Made by a program: the position numbers and the translations under genes. Source: an uncultured Clostridia bacterium (GTDB lineage Bacteria > Bacillota > Clostridia > Peptostreptococcales > Anaerovoracaceae). Taken from it: a DNA stretch of 29,265 nucleotides. Numbering within the stretch: the first letter of the stretch is position 1; each line of letters opens with the position of its first letter. A model generated the notes under the pieces. That model ran no database searches. It had not been told where the DNA came from and saw nothing but the letters and a program-made list of their open reading frames with translations. Positions 1 to 7,963 of the stretch are shown piece by piece. The stretch lies in NCBI GenBank assembly GCA_946541285.1, contig CAMNJG010000002.1, positions 1 through 29,265 of the forward strand, in the 5' to 3' direction.

Positions 1-10
1 CATTGTTGAG

Positions 11-60
11 TTTGCTGTCCAGTAACCGGCCCGTTTCACTCCGGAAAACGCTGTTTCCGG
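11..60. repeat. Partial copy (one end) of the dispersed palindromic repeat family
   Basis: Bases 28-52 match the left end of the copy at 825-857 almost base for base (GGCC, one change, then GTTTCACTCCGGAAAA and CGCTG, with one A fewer). The match starts to fade left of about position 21 and the other half of the element is absent. The piece lies just downstream of the DUF554 stop codon, so it is probably a truncated or solo end. The window edge prevents checking what lies beyond. Confidence 0.5.
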
Positions 61-64
61 ACTC

Positions 65-766
65 CTACAGTTTCAGCAAAGGCCCCGCGAAATGCAGCAG
101 GATAAACCACAGCGGCGGCACCGCCAGCGCCGGGAGCATATTCAGTGTTTTAAAATCCCGGATTTTCAGAATCCCGCAGCCGGAACAGGCGATCATGACA
201 CCGCCCACGATCGAAATCTCCGCCAGCAGAGTTTCCGACATGAAATCTCCCAGCCACAGCGCCAGCATATAGATCGACCCCTGCCAGCAGAACAGTACCG
301 GAGCAGCAATCACCATCCCGATCCCATACGTTGACGCAAGGACCATCGAGGTCACCAGGTCCAGCGTCGCGTTGGTAAACAAAAACGTATTATCCCCGTT
401 CAGCGCGCTCTGGATCGGCCCCAGGATCGACAGGGCGCCGATACAGTACAGAAGGATCCCTGTCGAAAGTCCCTGCGCCAGATTGCCTCCGGAACGCCGG
501 GACACCAGACGGTTAAATTTGCCGTCAATATCAATCATGGACCCGATCAGAAGCCCGCACGCCAGACTGACGATAAACAGTACCGGATACTGGCTTTTCG
601 GCATATAACGGACGACTGTATTGATTCCGAGTGCGGCCGCCGCGAGCCCCATGGCGGTAAACAGCGCTTCGGAATACTTTTCCTTCAGACCTTTGTGCAG
701 CAGACTGCCGGCAATACTGCCGACCGTAATCGTCACCGTATTGACGATAGTTCCCAGCATCATCAT
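65..766 (-). CDS. DUF554 family integral membrane protein
   Basis: The protein has 233 residues, a normal length for the DUF554 (YdfK/YqgA-like) family of inner-membrane proteins with no settled function. It is almost entirely hydrophobic, with six or seven probable membrane segments, roughly at residues 3-20, 32-50, 58-77, 95-115, 130-165, 175-197 and 207-230. The N-terminus is glycine/valine rich (MLGTIVNTVTITVGSIAGS), which is typical of the family. Translation starts at the first of three consecutive ATG codons, with a GGAG ten bases upstream; the second or third ATG is equally possible. The gene stands alone after a 260-bp gap that holds a palindromic repeat, so it is probably not co-transcribed with the TPR gene, although no clear promoter was found. 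The family call is recognition of the overall sequence pattern; substrate and role are unknown. Confidence 0.85.
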   Translation of the reverse strand: MMMLGTIVNTVTITVGSIAGSLLHKGLKEKYSEALFTAMGLAAAALGINTVVRYMPKSQYPVLFIVSLACGLLIGSMIDIDGKFNRLVSRRSGGNLAQGLSTGILLYCIGALSILGPIQSALNGDNTFLFTNATLDLVTSMVLASTYGIGMVIAAPVLFCWQGSIYMLALWLGDFMSETLLAEISIVGGVMIACSGCGILKIRDFKTLNMLPALAVPPLWFILLHFAGPLLKL

Positions 767-811
767 AAATTCTCTACTCCTGTGTTTCCGTCAGTCCGGA
801 CTGCCGGCAAA

Positions 812-959
812 ATTACTGCTCAGCGATCGGCCAGTTTCACTCCGGAAAAACGCTGCACCTGTTAAGACCGTACTGTTTTTTGAAAAGGCTGTCCCCAAAA
901 CTGTGATACGATTAAACAGCGTTTTGTCATATGATTCTGGCTGATCCGTGAATTGTAAC
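812..959. repeat. Palindromic MITE/REP-like element, short form (copy A)
   Basis: This 148-bp intergenic element has imperfect terminal inverted repeats. The left end reads TTAC, eight variable bases, CGATCGGCCAG, then a stretch ending AAAACGCTG near 855. The right end, read on the other strand, gives GTTACAATTCAC, GGATCAGCCAG, then ACAAAACGCTG. The asymmetric core GGCTGTCCCCAAAACTGTGATAC lies at about 888-910. Copies occur at 12753-13031 (same orientation) and 29165-29265 (opposite orientation). Relative to the longer copy it lacks about 130 internal bases, with the join after GTACTGT at 870-876. It fills most of the 767-1026 gap; the remainder contains the 12-bp palindrome CAGTCCGGACTG at 792-803 and no gene. 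Confidence 0.75.
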
Positions 960-1026
960 CTGGCAAACCGGCAGCCCCGCAGTGTTTCCCGGTTTCCGGC
1001 CAGGCGTAAAACAATCATTCCCTGAT

Positions 1027-1998
1027 TCAGTGTTCCACGGGCCGATTGAGGATTTCGATCTTCCGCCGGTATTTCTCCGCGTTTACCTCATCTCCCAGTC
1101 CCTGATTCGCGATGACAAGCTCCGCGCAGATCTCAGGGCTGGATGGATTTTTCCGGACAGCGATTTTCAGCATTTCCAGAGCTTCTTCAAAGCGTTCCAG
1201 CCGGTTGTAGCCTACGCCCAGATAGTAGCTGAGAGGCCACCATTCCATCATTTCCGTCTCTTTATAGTTCTCCAGGCCGCGCAGTCCCTGTTCCCAGTTT
1301 CCGCTGATCACATCCCTGTACGCCCTTTCGATCAGCACGGCGTCCTCCATGCCCTCGAGACGGTTCTCGACCTCACTCTTTTCCGGGCACGGGCCGGAAC
1401 GGCTCAGGAATTCCCGCCATTCCCGTTCACACATGGCATACTGCCCCGCATTCAGATACGCGAAGCCAAGATAATAGTAGGTTTTTGGAAAATCCGGATG
1501 TACGTCCTTCATATGAAGCAGTGTCTCCAGTACCTCCTGCTTGAAATCCGCGATGTAGCTGTTATCATCGCTTTTCTGGTACATTTCCCGGCATACCAGC
1601 ATATAGTTGTACAGAGCATCCAGGTCATCCGGATCGATCCTCAGCGCTGCGCGGAACGTGATACACGCGTCATCCAGATGACTGGTCTGCGCCAGGCCGA
1701 CCCCTACATCAACGATCACCTTCTGAATCTGCGGATTGATGTACTTGAGAAACATAGCATACTTTGAGGCGTATTCAAAATCGGGATCAATCCCGAGCAT
1801 ATTGATCATCCCCATCGTAAAATACTTAAAATCAATCCCCTGTTCGCCTGCCAGTCCGATAACATATTTGCTTTTCACCGGAAGAGGCACACCCCTCATA
1901 AAATCCAGGCGTTCTTTTTTCACATAATCCGGCATCAGTTCCAGAAACGCGTAATCCTCCGCGTATCCTGAAAAGTACCGGTTCAGTCTGTCATTCAT
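1027..1998 (-). CDS. Tetratricopeptide repeat protein
   Basis: The protein has 323 residues, no signal peptide and no membrane segment, so it is probably cytoplasmic. Helical repeats with TPR-like spacing are visible at about 107-140 (ACITFRAALRIDPDDLDALY), 166-205 (YYYLGFAYLNAGQYAMCERE) and 258-300 (YYLGVGYNRLERFEEALEML, then a NPSSPEICAEL turn). The first 90 residues resemble no family I recognise. TPR domains mediate protein-protein contacts; the partner is unknown. The start ATG has only a weak upstream GGAACGG. The gene lies 24 bp after the radical SAM gene and is probably the last gene of the pheS-to-TPR transcription unit. Its stop is followed by a 7-bp stem (AAACCGG/CCGGTTT, about 963-994) without a T-tract, and then by repeat copy A. 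Confidence 0.85.
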   Translation of the reverse strand: MNDRLNRYFSGYAEDYAFLELMPDYVKKERLDFMRGVPLPVKSKYVIGLAGEQGIDFKYFTMGMINMLGIDPDFEYASKYAMFLKYINPQIQKVIVDVGVGLAQTSHLDDACITFRAALRIDPDDLDALYNYMLVCREMYQKSDDNSYIADFKQEVLETLLHMKDVHPDFPKTYYYLGFAYLNAGQYAMCEREWREFLSRSGPCPEKSEVENRLEGMEDAVLIERAYRDVISGNWEQGLRGLENYKETEMMEWWPLSYYLGVGYNRLERFEEALEMLKIAVRKNPSSPEICAELVIANQGLGDEVNAEKYRRKIEILNRPVEH

Positions 1999-2022
1999 CG
2001 TTTCAACCGTTCCGATGGTTTC

Positions 2023-2895
2023 CTACAACATCCGGAAACGCTCGTCCTTCCACATTTCACTGTGATTCTGCGCCACACGGAGCCTTTCGAGCATCACTTC
2101 CTTATCCTGTGGAAGATCACCCTTCAGGGAAACGTAATTGGACGCGTGATTGCTTCTGAAAACGCAGGTTTTCTTTACATTGATATTTTCCAGCATCAGT
2201 TCCGCTTCTTTCAGCACTTCATCCGGCCGGAGAAGCTCAAACTCGCCTTTGAGATACTGTTCATGCAGCGGTGTGCCCGGAACCACCATCAGGGTGAGGA
2301 AACTCGCGTAGGACGGTTCCATCTCGGTAATAATCGTCCCCGTATCAATCGCGTTCTCACGCCACAGTTCTCTTCCGCCGATGCCGGACAGGAAAGTCAG
2401 GGAGGTCGGAATTCCGAGGCTTTCGGATTTTCTCACTGCCGCGATCATTTCCTCACGGGTTTCTCCTTTATTGATCCGCTTCAGGATCTCCGGATTCCCG
2501 GATTCCACACCCATGTAAATAATGCCGATATTATGCGCTTTCAGTTCCAGCAGTTCCTCATCCGTCTTCCTGAGGATATCTTTGGCGCGTCCGTAAATCC
2601 CCACTCGTTCACACTCCGGAAAAAGCTCACTGATTTTTTCCAGAATGGCCACCAGGAAGGAATTTTTACAGACCAGCGCGTCGCCGTCCGCGAGGAAAAT
2701 CCGCCCTACACGTCTGTAATAACGGCGCGCCATTTCCAGATCTTCAAAAATCTCATCGAGATGCCTCATCCGGAACTTTTTGGCCTTGAAGGAACCGCAG
2801 AAGGTGCATTTGTTATGAGCACAGCCGATCGTCACCTGAAGAATATAACTGTATGCTTCACTGGGCGGTCTGTAGATATCTCCTTCGTATCTCAT
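2023..2895 (-). CDS. Radical SAM protein of unknown substrate
   Basis: The protein has 290 residues. The Fe4S4-binding cysteines are C25, C30 and C33 in CAHNKCTFC, which is a CX4CX2C spacing rather than the common CX3CX2C. The SAM-binding barrel follows, with FLADGDAL near 95 (equivalent to the glycine/acidic region) and the later GVESGNPEILKRINKG near 156, a sequence typical of Elp3/HemN-like radical SAM folds. The opening MRYEGDIYRPPSEAYSYILQ is shared by a clostridial family that is often loosely annotated as HemN-like. No extra iron-sulfur cysteines, B12 domain or TRAM domain are visible, so it looks like a minimal single-domain enzyme. The start ATG has AAAGGAG ten bases upstream. It lies 27 bp after argS and 24 bp before the TPR gene. 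The reaction cannot be told from sequence alone. Confidence 0.85.
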   Translation of the reverse strand: MRYEGDIYRPPSEAYSYILQVTIGCAHNKCTFCGSFKAKKFRMRHLDEIFEDLEMARRYYRRVGRIFLADGDALVCKNSFLVAILEKISELFPECERVGIYGRAKDILRKTDEELLELKAHNIGIIYMGVESGNPEILKRINKGETREEMIAAVRKSESLGIPTSLTFLSGIGGRELWRENAIDTGTIITEMEPSYASFLTLMVVPGTPLHEQYLKGEFELLRPDEVLKEAELMLENINVKKTCVFRSNHASNYVSLKGDLPQDKEVMLERLRVAQNHSEMWKDERFRML

Positions 2896-2922
2896 ATCCT
2901 TGTCACTCCTTTAAGTCCTCTG

Positions 2923-4641
2923 TTACATGCGGTCCGGCGCGGAAACACCCAGAAGCGCCAGTCCGTTTTTCAGCGTCAGCTTCGTGGCGATGACAATCGC
3001 GATCCGGGCAAGGCGCTCTTCCCGGTCTTCCACCAGAATATACTCATCATGATAGAACTTATTGAACAGCTCCGCGACATCCGTGATATGGCGCGTAATC
3101 AGCGACGGCTCATACCGTTCCCCCGCCTCTCTGACGACAGACGGGAAGCGTCCGATCGCTTTGACCAGTTCATAGACCACATCGCTTCCGGTCAGCGACA
3201 GATCCGGTTTTACCTGCCCGGTCAGGATGGCATCCGCGTCTTCCCCTGCCTTACGGATGACGCTGGCGCATCTCGCGTGGGTGTACTGAACATAAGGACC
3301 CGTTTCACCGTCGAAATTCAGTACCTTATCCCATGAGAACGTGTAGTCCTTGATCATGTTATTGGAAAGTTCCTGGAACATGACCGCTCCGACACCGACA
3401 TCGTGGGCAGTCTGATCCAGATCTTCCGCCGGCACATTTTTCTCCGCGATGATCTCACGCGTTTTCTCCACGGCTTTATTCAGGACATCCAGGAGGAACA
3501 CCACCTTGCCGTGCCTGGTGGACATGGTACCGTCTTCCAGGCTGACCATGCCGAACGGTACATGGACGCACTGATCCGCCCAGTCAAAGCCCATCAGTTC
3601 AATGATTTTGAACCACTGTTTAAAATGCAGGTTCTGCTGGGAAGCAACGACATAAATATTCCTGTAGAAGTCGTAGGTTTCCTTACGGTAGATCGCCGCC
3701 GCGATATCCCTGGTAATATAAAGGGTGGAACCGTCACTCTTCCGGATCAGGGCCGGCGGCATGCCATATTCCTCCAGATCGACGATCATGGCGCCTTCGG
3801 ATTCTTTTAACAGCCCCTTTTCCTGCATCATGTCGACAACCCGGTCCATCTTATCCGAGTAAAAGCTCTCTCCCGCGTAAGAATCGAACTCGATCCCGAG
3901 CATATCATAGACATAGGAGAATTCCTTCAGACTTTCTTCCCGGAACCACTGCCAGAGCTCGACTTCTTCTTTTTCTCCGCGCTCCAGCTTAGTAAAGGTC
4001 GCTCTCGCCTCATCTTCCAGGGAAGGATCTTTCTCTGCCTCGTCATGGAAACGGACATAGTACTTCAGAAGCGTTTTGATCGGTTCGCTCCGGACCTCTT
4101 CCTCATTGCCCCATCTGCGGTAGGCGACGATCATCTTTCCAAACTGTGTGCCGTAATCCCCCAGATGATTGATGCGGATGACATCATAGCCCAGTGCTTT
4201 GTAGATCTTCGCCATGGAGTTGCCGATGACCGTACTGCGCAGGTGGCCGATATGGAACGGCTTGGCGATATTCGGGGAAGAAAATTCCACGATGACCGGA
4301 CGATTCGCCCCAAGATCACTGTTTCCGTAGTTTTCTCCCTTTTCGATGGCTTCCGAGATCACTGATGAAGAAGTCGCTGCCCGGTCCATGAAGAAATTGA
4401 CATACGCGTTGACATTCCGGATCTCCGAATACCCTTCGGTCCCCTGAAGTTTTTCCGCGGTTTCTTCCGCGATCTTCTGCGGAGCCTTCCGGTAAAGCGC
4501 TGCCAGTTTAAAGCACGGGAACGCGAAATCTCCCATCGAACTGTCAGGAGGGGTTTCGATCAGTTTCCCGATCTCGTCTGCTGTAATATTTTCCAGTACG
4601 CCCGCCAGTGTTTCAGCGAGCTGTTTTTTCTGATTTTCCAT
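2923..4641 (-). CDS. argS: Arginyl-tRNA synthetase
   Basis: This class I aminoacyl-tRNA synthetase charges tRNA-Arg in the cytoplasm. From the chosen start the protein has 572 residues, the usual length. The N-terminal Add-1 domain spans about 1-100. The HIGH signature is HIGH at 130-133. The KMSKS position is occupied by MSTRHGK at 373-379, the usual replacement in many ArgRS enzymes. The C-terminal DALR anticodon domain ends in the conserved LLGVSAPDRM. I chose the ATG at 4641 because GGAGG lies about six bases upstream and the homologous N-terminus begins there. The reading frame stays open for 56 more codons to an ATG that overlaps the mutS2 stop, but that extension does not resemble ArgRS. 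The gap to mutS2 is 164 bp. No T-box leader is visible. Confidence 0.95.
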   Translation of the reverse strand: MENQKKQLAETLAGVLENITADEIGKLIETPPDSSMGDFAFPCFKLAALYRKAPQKIAEETAEKLQGTEGYSEIRNVNAYVNFFMDRAATSSSVISEAIEKGENYGNSDLGANRPVIVEFSSPNIAKPFHIGHLRSTVIGNSMAKIYKALGYDVIRINHLGDYGTQFGKMIVAYRRWGNEEEVRSEPIKTLLKYYVRFHDEAEKDPSLEDEARATFTKLERGEKEEVELWQWFREESLKEFSYVYDMLGIEFDSYAGESFYSDKMDRVVDMMQEKGLLKESEGAMIVDLEEYGMPPALIRKSDGSTLYITRDIAAAIYRKETYDFYRNIYVVASQQNLHFKQWFKIIELMGFDWADQCVHVPFGMVSLEDGTMSTRHGKVVFLLDVLNKAVEKTREIIAEKNVPAEDLDQTAHDVGVGAVMFQELSNNMIKDYTFSWDKVLNFDGETGPYVQYTHARCASVIRKAGEDADAILTGQVKPDLSLTGSDVVYELVKAIGRFPSVVREAGERYEPSLITRHITDVAELFNKFYHDEYILVEDREERLARIAIVIATKLTLKNGLALLGVSAPDRM

Positions 4642-4805
4642 TGATTCCTCCGCCCGGAACCGGGAACTTTCACGAAGTCCTGCTGCATCTGCCGGTTTCC
4701 GGACTGTCACATTCTGATGAAACACTCTGTGCCGTCCGCGCGGCGGATTCCGTAACCGTTCCCATACAGGAGCACCGGTTTCCGCGATGCTCCCGTAATG
4801 ATTCC

Positions 4806-7190
4806 TCATGTACTTTTCAGCGTTACGATCGTGACTCCTTCTCCGCCCCCGTCATAGGAAGCGGACGTGAAGGATTCCACGTCCCTGTGTTTTCGGAACA
4901 TATCCCGGAGGCCGTTTTTCAGCGCTCCGGTACCTCTTCCGTGTATGATGGAAACCTGGGACAGCCCTGCCATATAGGCGTCATCCAGATATTTGTCAAC
5001 CTCAGGAAGCGCCTCGTCCAGACGTTTCCCGATCACATTGATTTCCGGTGAAATGTACATGGATTTATTCCGGTACATCCGTCCGTAATGTGTTTTTTCA
5101 AATGTTTTCTGCACTCCGTGCTCATCGATGATCGCGATGTCCGCCAGTGGCATCCGCATCTTCATGATCCCGATCTGTACCATGATCTCGTCATGATCAT
5201 CCGGCAGACCGGCGACGATCCCCTTTTTTCCGAGACTTACGACATTGACACGGTCGCCCATCCGTATTTCACTGCGTTTCGCCGGATGGGTGTTTTCGAC
5301 CGGTGGCGCCTCATACCGTTCTCGGTACTGATCGGTCTTCTCCCGGATTTTCCTGCGGATCTCGATTTCCCTGGAAGTATTCTTACGGTCAGGCGTCGCT
5401 TTCCGGAGCTGACGGAGTTCTTTTTTCATTTCTTCCGAAAACTGGCGTGTTTCCGCGATCGTGTCACTGGCCTGCTGTCTGGCCTTTTCCAGAATCCTGC
5501 GGCTTTTTTCCTCCTGCTGCGCGATCCGTGCCTGTAATTCTGCTTCCTGACGGGTCAGTTCGTCACGCAGCCTGCGCGCTTCCTCCAGTTCCCTCTGAGC
5601 TTCCCTGCGTTCCTGCTCAATCTCACCGATCAGGTCTTCCAGCTTCGCCTCATCGGCGTTGATCCTGCCTGCCGCGTTTTCAATGACTGATTCCTCCAGT
5701 CCCAGCTTGCGGGCTATCTCAAAAGCGTTGGATTTGCCCGGGATCCCGATGATCATCCGGTAGGTCGGGCTGAGCTTTTCCACATCGAATTCCATCGACG
5801 CGTTCTCCACCCCGTCCGTACTCATGGCATATTTTTTGACTTCGCTGTAGTGGGTCGTCGCGAAAATGAGGGAGCCTTTTGAAGCCAGATGTTCCAGGAT
5901 CGCTACTGCCAGTGCCGCGCCTTCGGAAGGATCCGTGCCGGCACCCAGCTCGTCAATCAGGATAAAAGAACGGGCATCCGCCTGTGACGAAATCTCCACG
6001 ATCCGTTTCATATGGGATGAGAAGGTTGAAAGGCTCTGCTCAATGCTCTGCTCGTCGCCGATATCCGCGAAGATCTGTTTCATGACCGGCAGCGTCGTAC
6101 CCGGCCCGGCCGGGATATGCATCCCTGCCTGGTTCATGAGCATGAGCAGGCCCGCTGTTTTCAGGGCGACGGTCTTACCGCCGGTATTCGGGCCGGTAAT
6201 GACCAGGGTTCTGTACTGATCCCCCGCGCGGATATCCAGTGGCACGACTTTTTCCCTGTCAATCAGGGGATGACGCCCCTGACGGATCTCCAGGCAGTCG
6301 TCGGTGCTGATTTCCGCCGCCAGGCAGCCGTAGTCCACAGACATCGCTGCTTTCGCGAAGATCAGGTCCAGACGGGTCAGGTATTTCTGGTTACGGATCA
6401 GATCTCTTGCCCTGCGGCCGGTTTCCGCTGACAACTCTGTCAGAATCCGGATCATTTCTTCCCGTTCTTCTGCCTCCAGCTCACGAATCTTATTATTGAT
6501 ATCCACCACAACCTGGGGTTCTATGAACAGCGTCGCTCCGGAAGCGGACGTATCGTGGACGATGCCCGGTACACTTGAGCGGTATTCCTGCCGCACCGGA
6601 ATCACCGGACGGCCGTCCCTCACGGTGATCACCGTATCCTGCAGCATATTCTGATACGCGCGGGAACTGATCATCGCGGCGATCCGGTCCCTGGCTTCCT
6701 GACGCTGACGGGCCATGCTCCTGCGGATGTTCCGGAGCGCGGGACTGGCACTGTCCGCCATTTCCTCCGCGCTCAGGATACTCCGGGTGATCCGGTCGGA
6801 AAGCGCCGGGACTTCCGTCAGGAAACTCATGTACTCCCGGAGCAGCGGGATGTCCGGTAACGCAGTGTCTCTGAGATACTCCCGGACTTCCTCCGCCACG
6901 CGGAGGCTGGATGCCACTTCCAGAAGTTCCTGCATCTCCAGGACACGTCCTTTTTCCGCGTAACGGACTTTTCTTTTAATATCATAAAGACCGCCGAGGG
7001 GCAGGCTCCCCTTCGCGAGCACGACACGGACCGCTTCATCGGTTTCGTTCAGCCGCTCCCGGATCTCGTGTGTTTTCGTCAGTGGTACAAGTTCCCCGAT
7101 GAGATCAGCTCCCATCGGGGATTTCGCGTAAGTCCTGAGGATATCTTTTACTTTATCAAATTCCAGAATTCTGTAAACTCTTTCGTTCAT
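4806..7190 (-). CDS. mutS2: MutS2 ATPase / Smr-domain protein
   Basis: The protein has 794 residues, the usual MutS2 length. Known members act on branched DNA to suppress recombination, and some sense collided ribosomes. The clamp/lever region spans about 1-300. The ATPase has Walker A GPNTGGKT at 333-340, Walker B with DELGAGTD near 413-420 and an ATTHY switch near 444-448. A charged coiled coil spans 515-610 and a KOW-like region about 640-690. The Smr domain occupies about 715-794, with IIHGRGTGALKNG at 748-760. The LDLRG motif found in many Smr nucleases is replaced by INVIG at 717-721, so nuclease activity is uncertain. The start has AGGA eight bases upstream. It follows zapA by 17 bp. 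Confidence 0.95.
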   Translation of the reverse strand: MNERVYRILEFDKVKDILRTYAKSPMGADLIGELVPLTKTHEIRERLNETDEAVRVVLAKGSLPLGGLYDIKRKVRYAEKGRVLEMQELLEVASSLRVAEEVREYLRDTALPDIPLLREYMSFLTEVPALSDRITRSILSAEEMADSASPALRNIRRSMARQRQEARDRIAAMISSRAYQNMLQDTVITVRDGRPVIPVRQEYRSSVPGIVHDTSASGATLFIEPQVVVDINNKIRELEAEEREEMIRILTELSAETGRRARDLIRNQKYLTRLDLIFAKAAMSVDYGCLAAEISTDDCLEIRQGRHPLIDREKVVPLDIRAGDQYRTLVITGPNTGGKTVALKTAGLLMLMNQAGMHIPAGPGTTLPVMKQIFADIGDEQSIEQSLSTFSSHMKRIVEISSQADARSFILIDELGAGTDPSEGAALAVAILEHLASKGSLIFATTHYSEVKKYAMSTDGVENASMEFDVEKLSPTYRMIIGIPGKSNAFEIARKLGLEESVIENAAGRINADEAKLEDLIGEIEQERREAQRELEEARRLRDELTRQEAELQARIAQQEEKSRRILEKARQQASDTIAETRQFSEEMKKELRQLRKATPDRKNTSREIEIRRKIREKTDQYRERYEAPPVENTHPAKRSEIRMGDRVNVVSLGKKGIVAGLPDDHDEIMVQIGIMKMRMPLADIAIIDEHGVQKTFEKTHYGRMYRNKSMYISPEINVIGKRLDEALPEVDKYLDDAYMAGLSQVSIIHGRGTGALKNGLRDMFRKHRDVESFTSASYDGGGEGVTIVTLKST

Positions 7191-7207
7191 ATGGATGATC
7201 CTGTTAC

Positions 7208-7930
7208 CTACTGCTTCTTTCTCAGTTCATCCAGTTCATTTTTGAGCGTAATGTTCTCCATCTGGATATCGAAGAAGCTGTTTTCCAGTTCCTTATATTT
7301 GTCCCTGAAGTCAGCAAGTGTGCGGGATTCATTCTTTTCGTTCTTCCTGACTTTTTTCAGCTGCGCTTCGAGGTCTTCCACTTTCTTCTGCAGCGCTTCA
7401 CATTCCTCTGTCTGTTTTACTGGCTGATCAGGCGTGCCGGACGCGGACTGCTGCGGAGCAGCTCCGTTCGCCGGGGCTTCGCGGAGCTGGTTTTCCGCTT
7501 CCTCGCATCTGGCGGTCATGATCTTCAGCGCTTCTTTTACCTGCTCCAGTTCTTCATTTTTCATATTGAAGATCCGCTGCAGTTCCTGGAGCTGCTCCAC
7601 TCCGTTTTTCGTTTCATCCTGATATTTCAGAAGACTGGCCTTCGCGTCCTCCCATAAGGCGGAATAACGCTCGGCATCTTCCTTCATTTTATCGATCTGA
7701 TCCTGCTGCGACTGGTTCAGCTTCAGTGTCTCGAAATATTCATTTGCCACATTGACAGCAGTCAGGACCGCCAGCGAAAGAGTCGAAAGGGAGGGCTGAT
7801 TCTTCGCGAGTTTATACATGAGATCGTCTACATACCCTGCGACACGTTCCATATCTTCACTGGACGAAGTACCTGCAATTGTATACTGCTGTCCGTAAAT
7901 TTTCACAATAGCTCTGTTATTATCCGTCAT
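7208..7930 (-). CDS. zapA: ZapA-like cell division protein with long coiled-coil tail
   Basis: ZapA binds FtsZ filaments and helps bundle them at the division site. Residues 1-80 fit the ZapA domain: an N-terminal beta hairpin (AIVKIYGQQYTIAGTSSSED), then the helix ERVAGYVDDLMYKLA and LSLAVLTAVNVANEYFETL. The protein is 240 residues long against roughly 90-110 for typical ZapA. The extra part is charged heptad-rich sequence at about 70-150 and 175-240, separated by an alanine/glutamine/proline-rich linker near 151-170. The start ATG follows GGGAGGGG by nine bases. It lies between pheT (33-bp gap) and mutS2 (17-bp gap); a zapA gene between pheT and mutS2 is a common Firmicute arrangement. The domain call is solid; the function of the tail is unknown. 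Confidence 0.85.
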   Translation of the reverse strand: MTDNNRAIVKIYGQQYTIAGTSSSEDMERVAGYVDDLMYKLAKNQPSLSTLSLAVLTAVNVANEYFETLKLNQSQQDQIDKMKEDAERYSALWEDAKASLLKYQDETKNGVEQLQELQRIFNMKNEELEQVKEALKIMTARCEEAENQLREAPANGAAPQQSASGTPDQPVKQTEECEALQKKVEDLEAQLKKVRKNEKNESRTLADFRDKYKELENSFFDIQMENITLKNELDELRKKQ

Positions 7931-7963
7931 ACAGATATACCCCTCCCGTCAGAATATTTTCCG

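Noticed and set aside
4642..4805. Possible repeat copy between mutS2 and argS (GGTTTCCGGACTG, ACCGGTTTCCGC)
   Set aside because: Only short TTCCGG words are shared with the repeat family; neither the ends nor the core is present. I see nothing else definite in this 164-bp gap.
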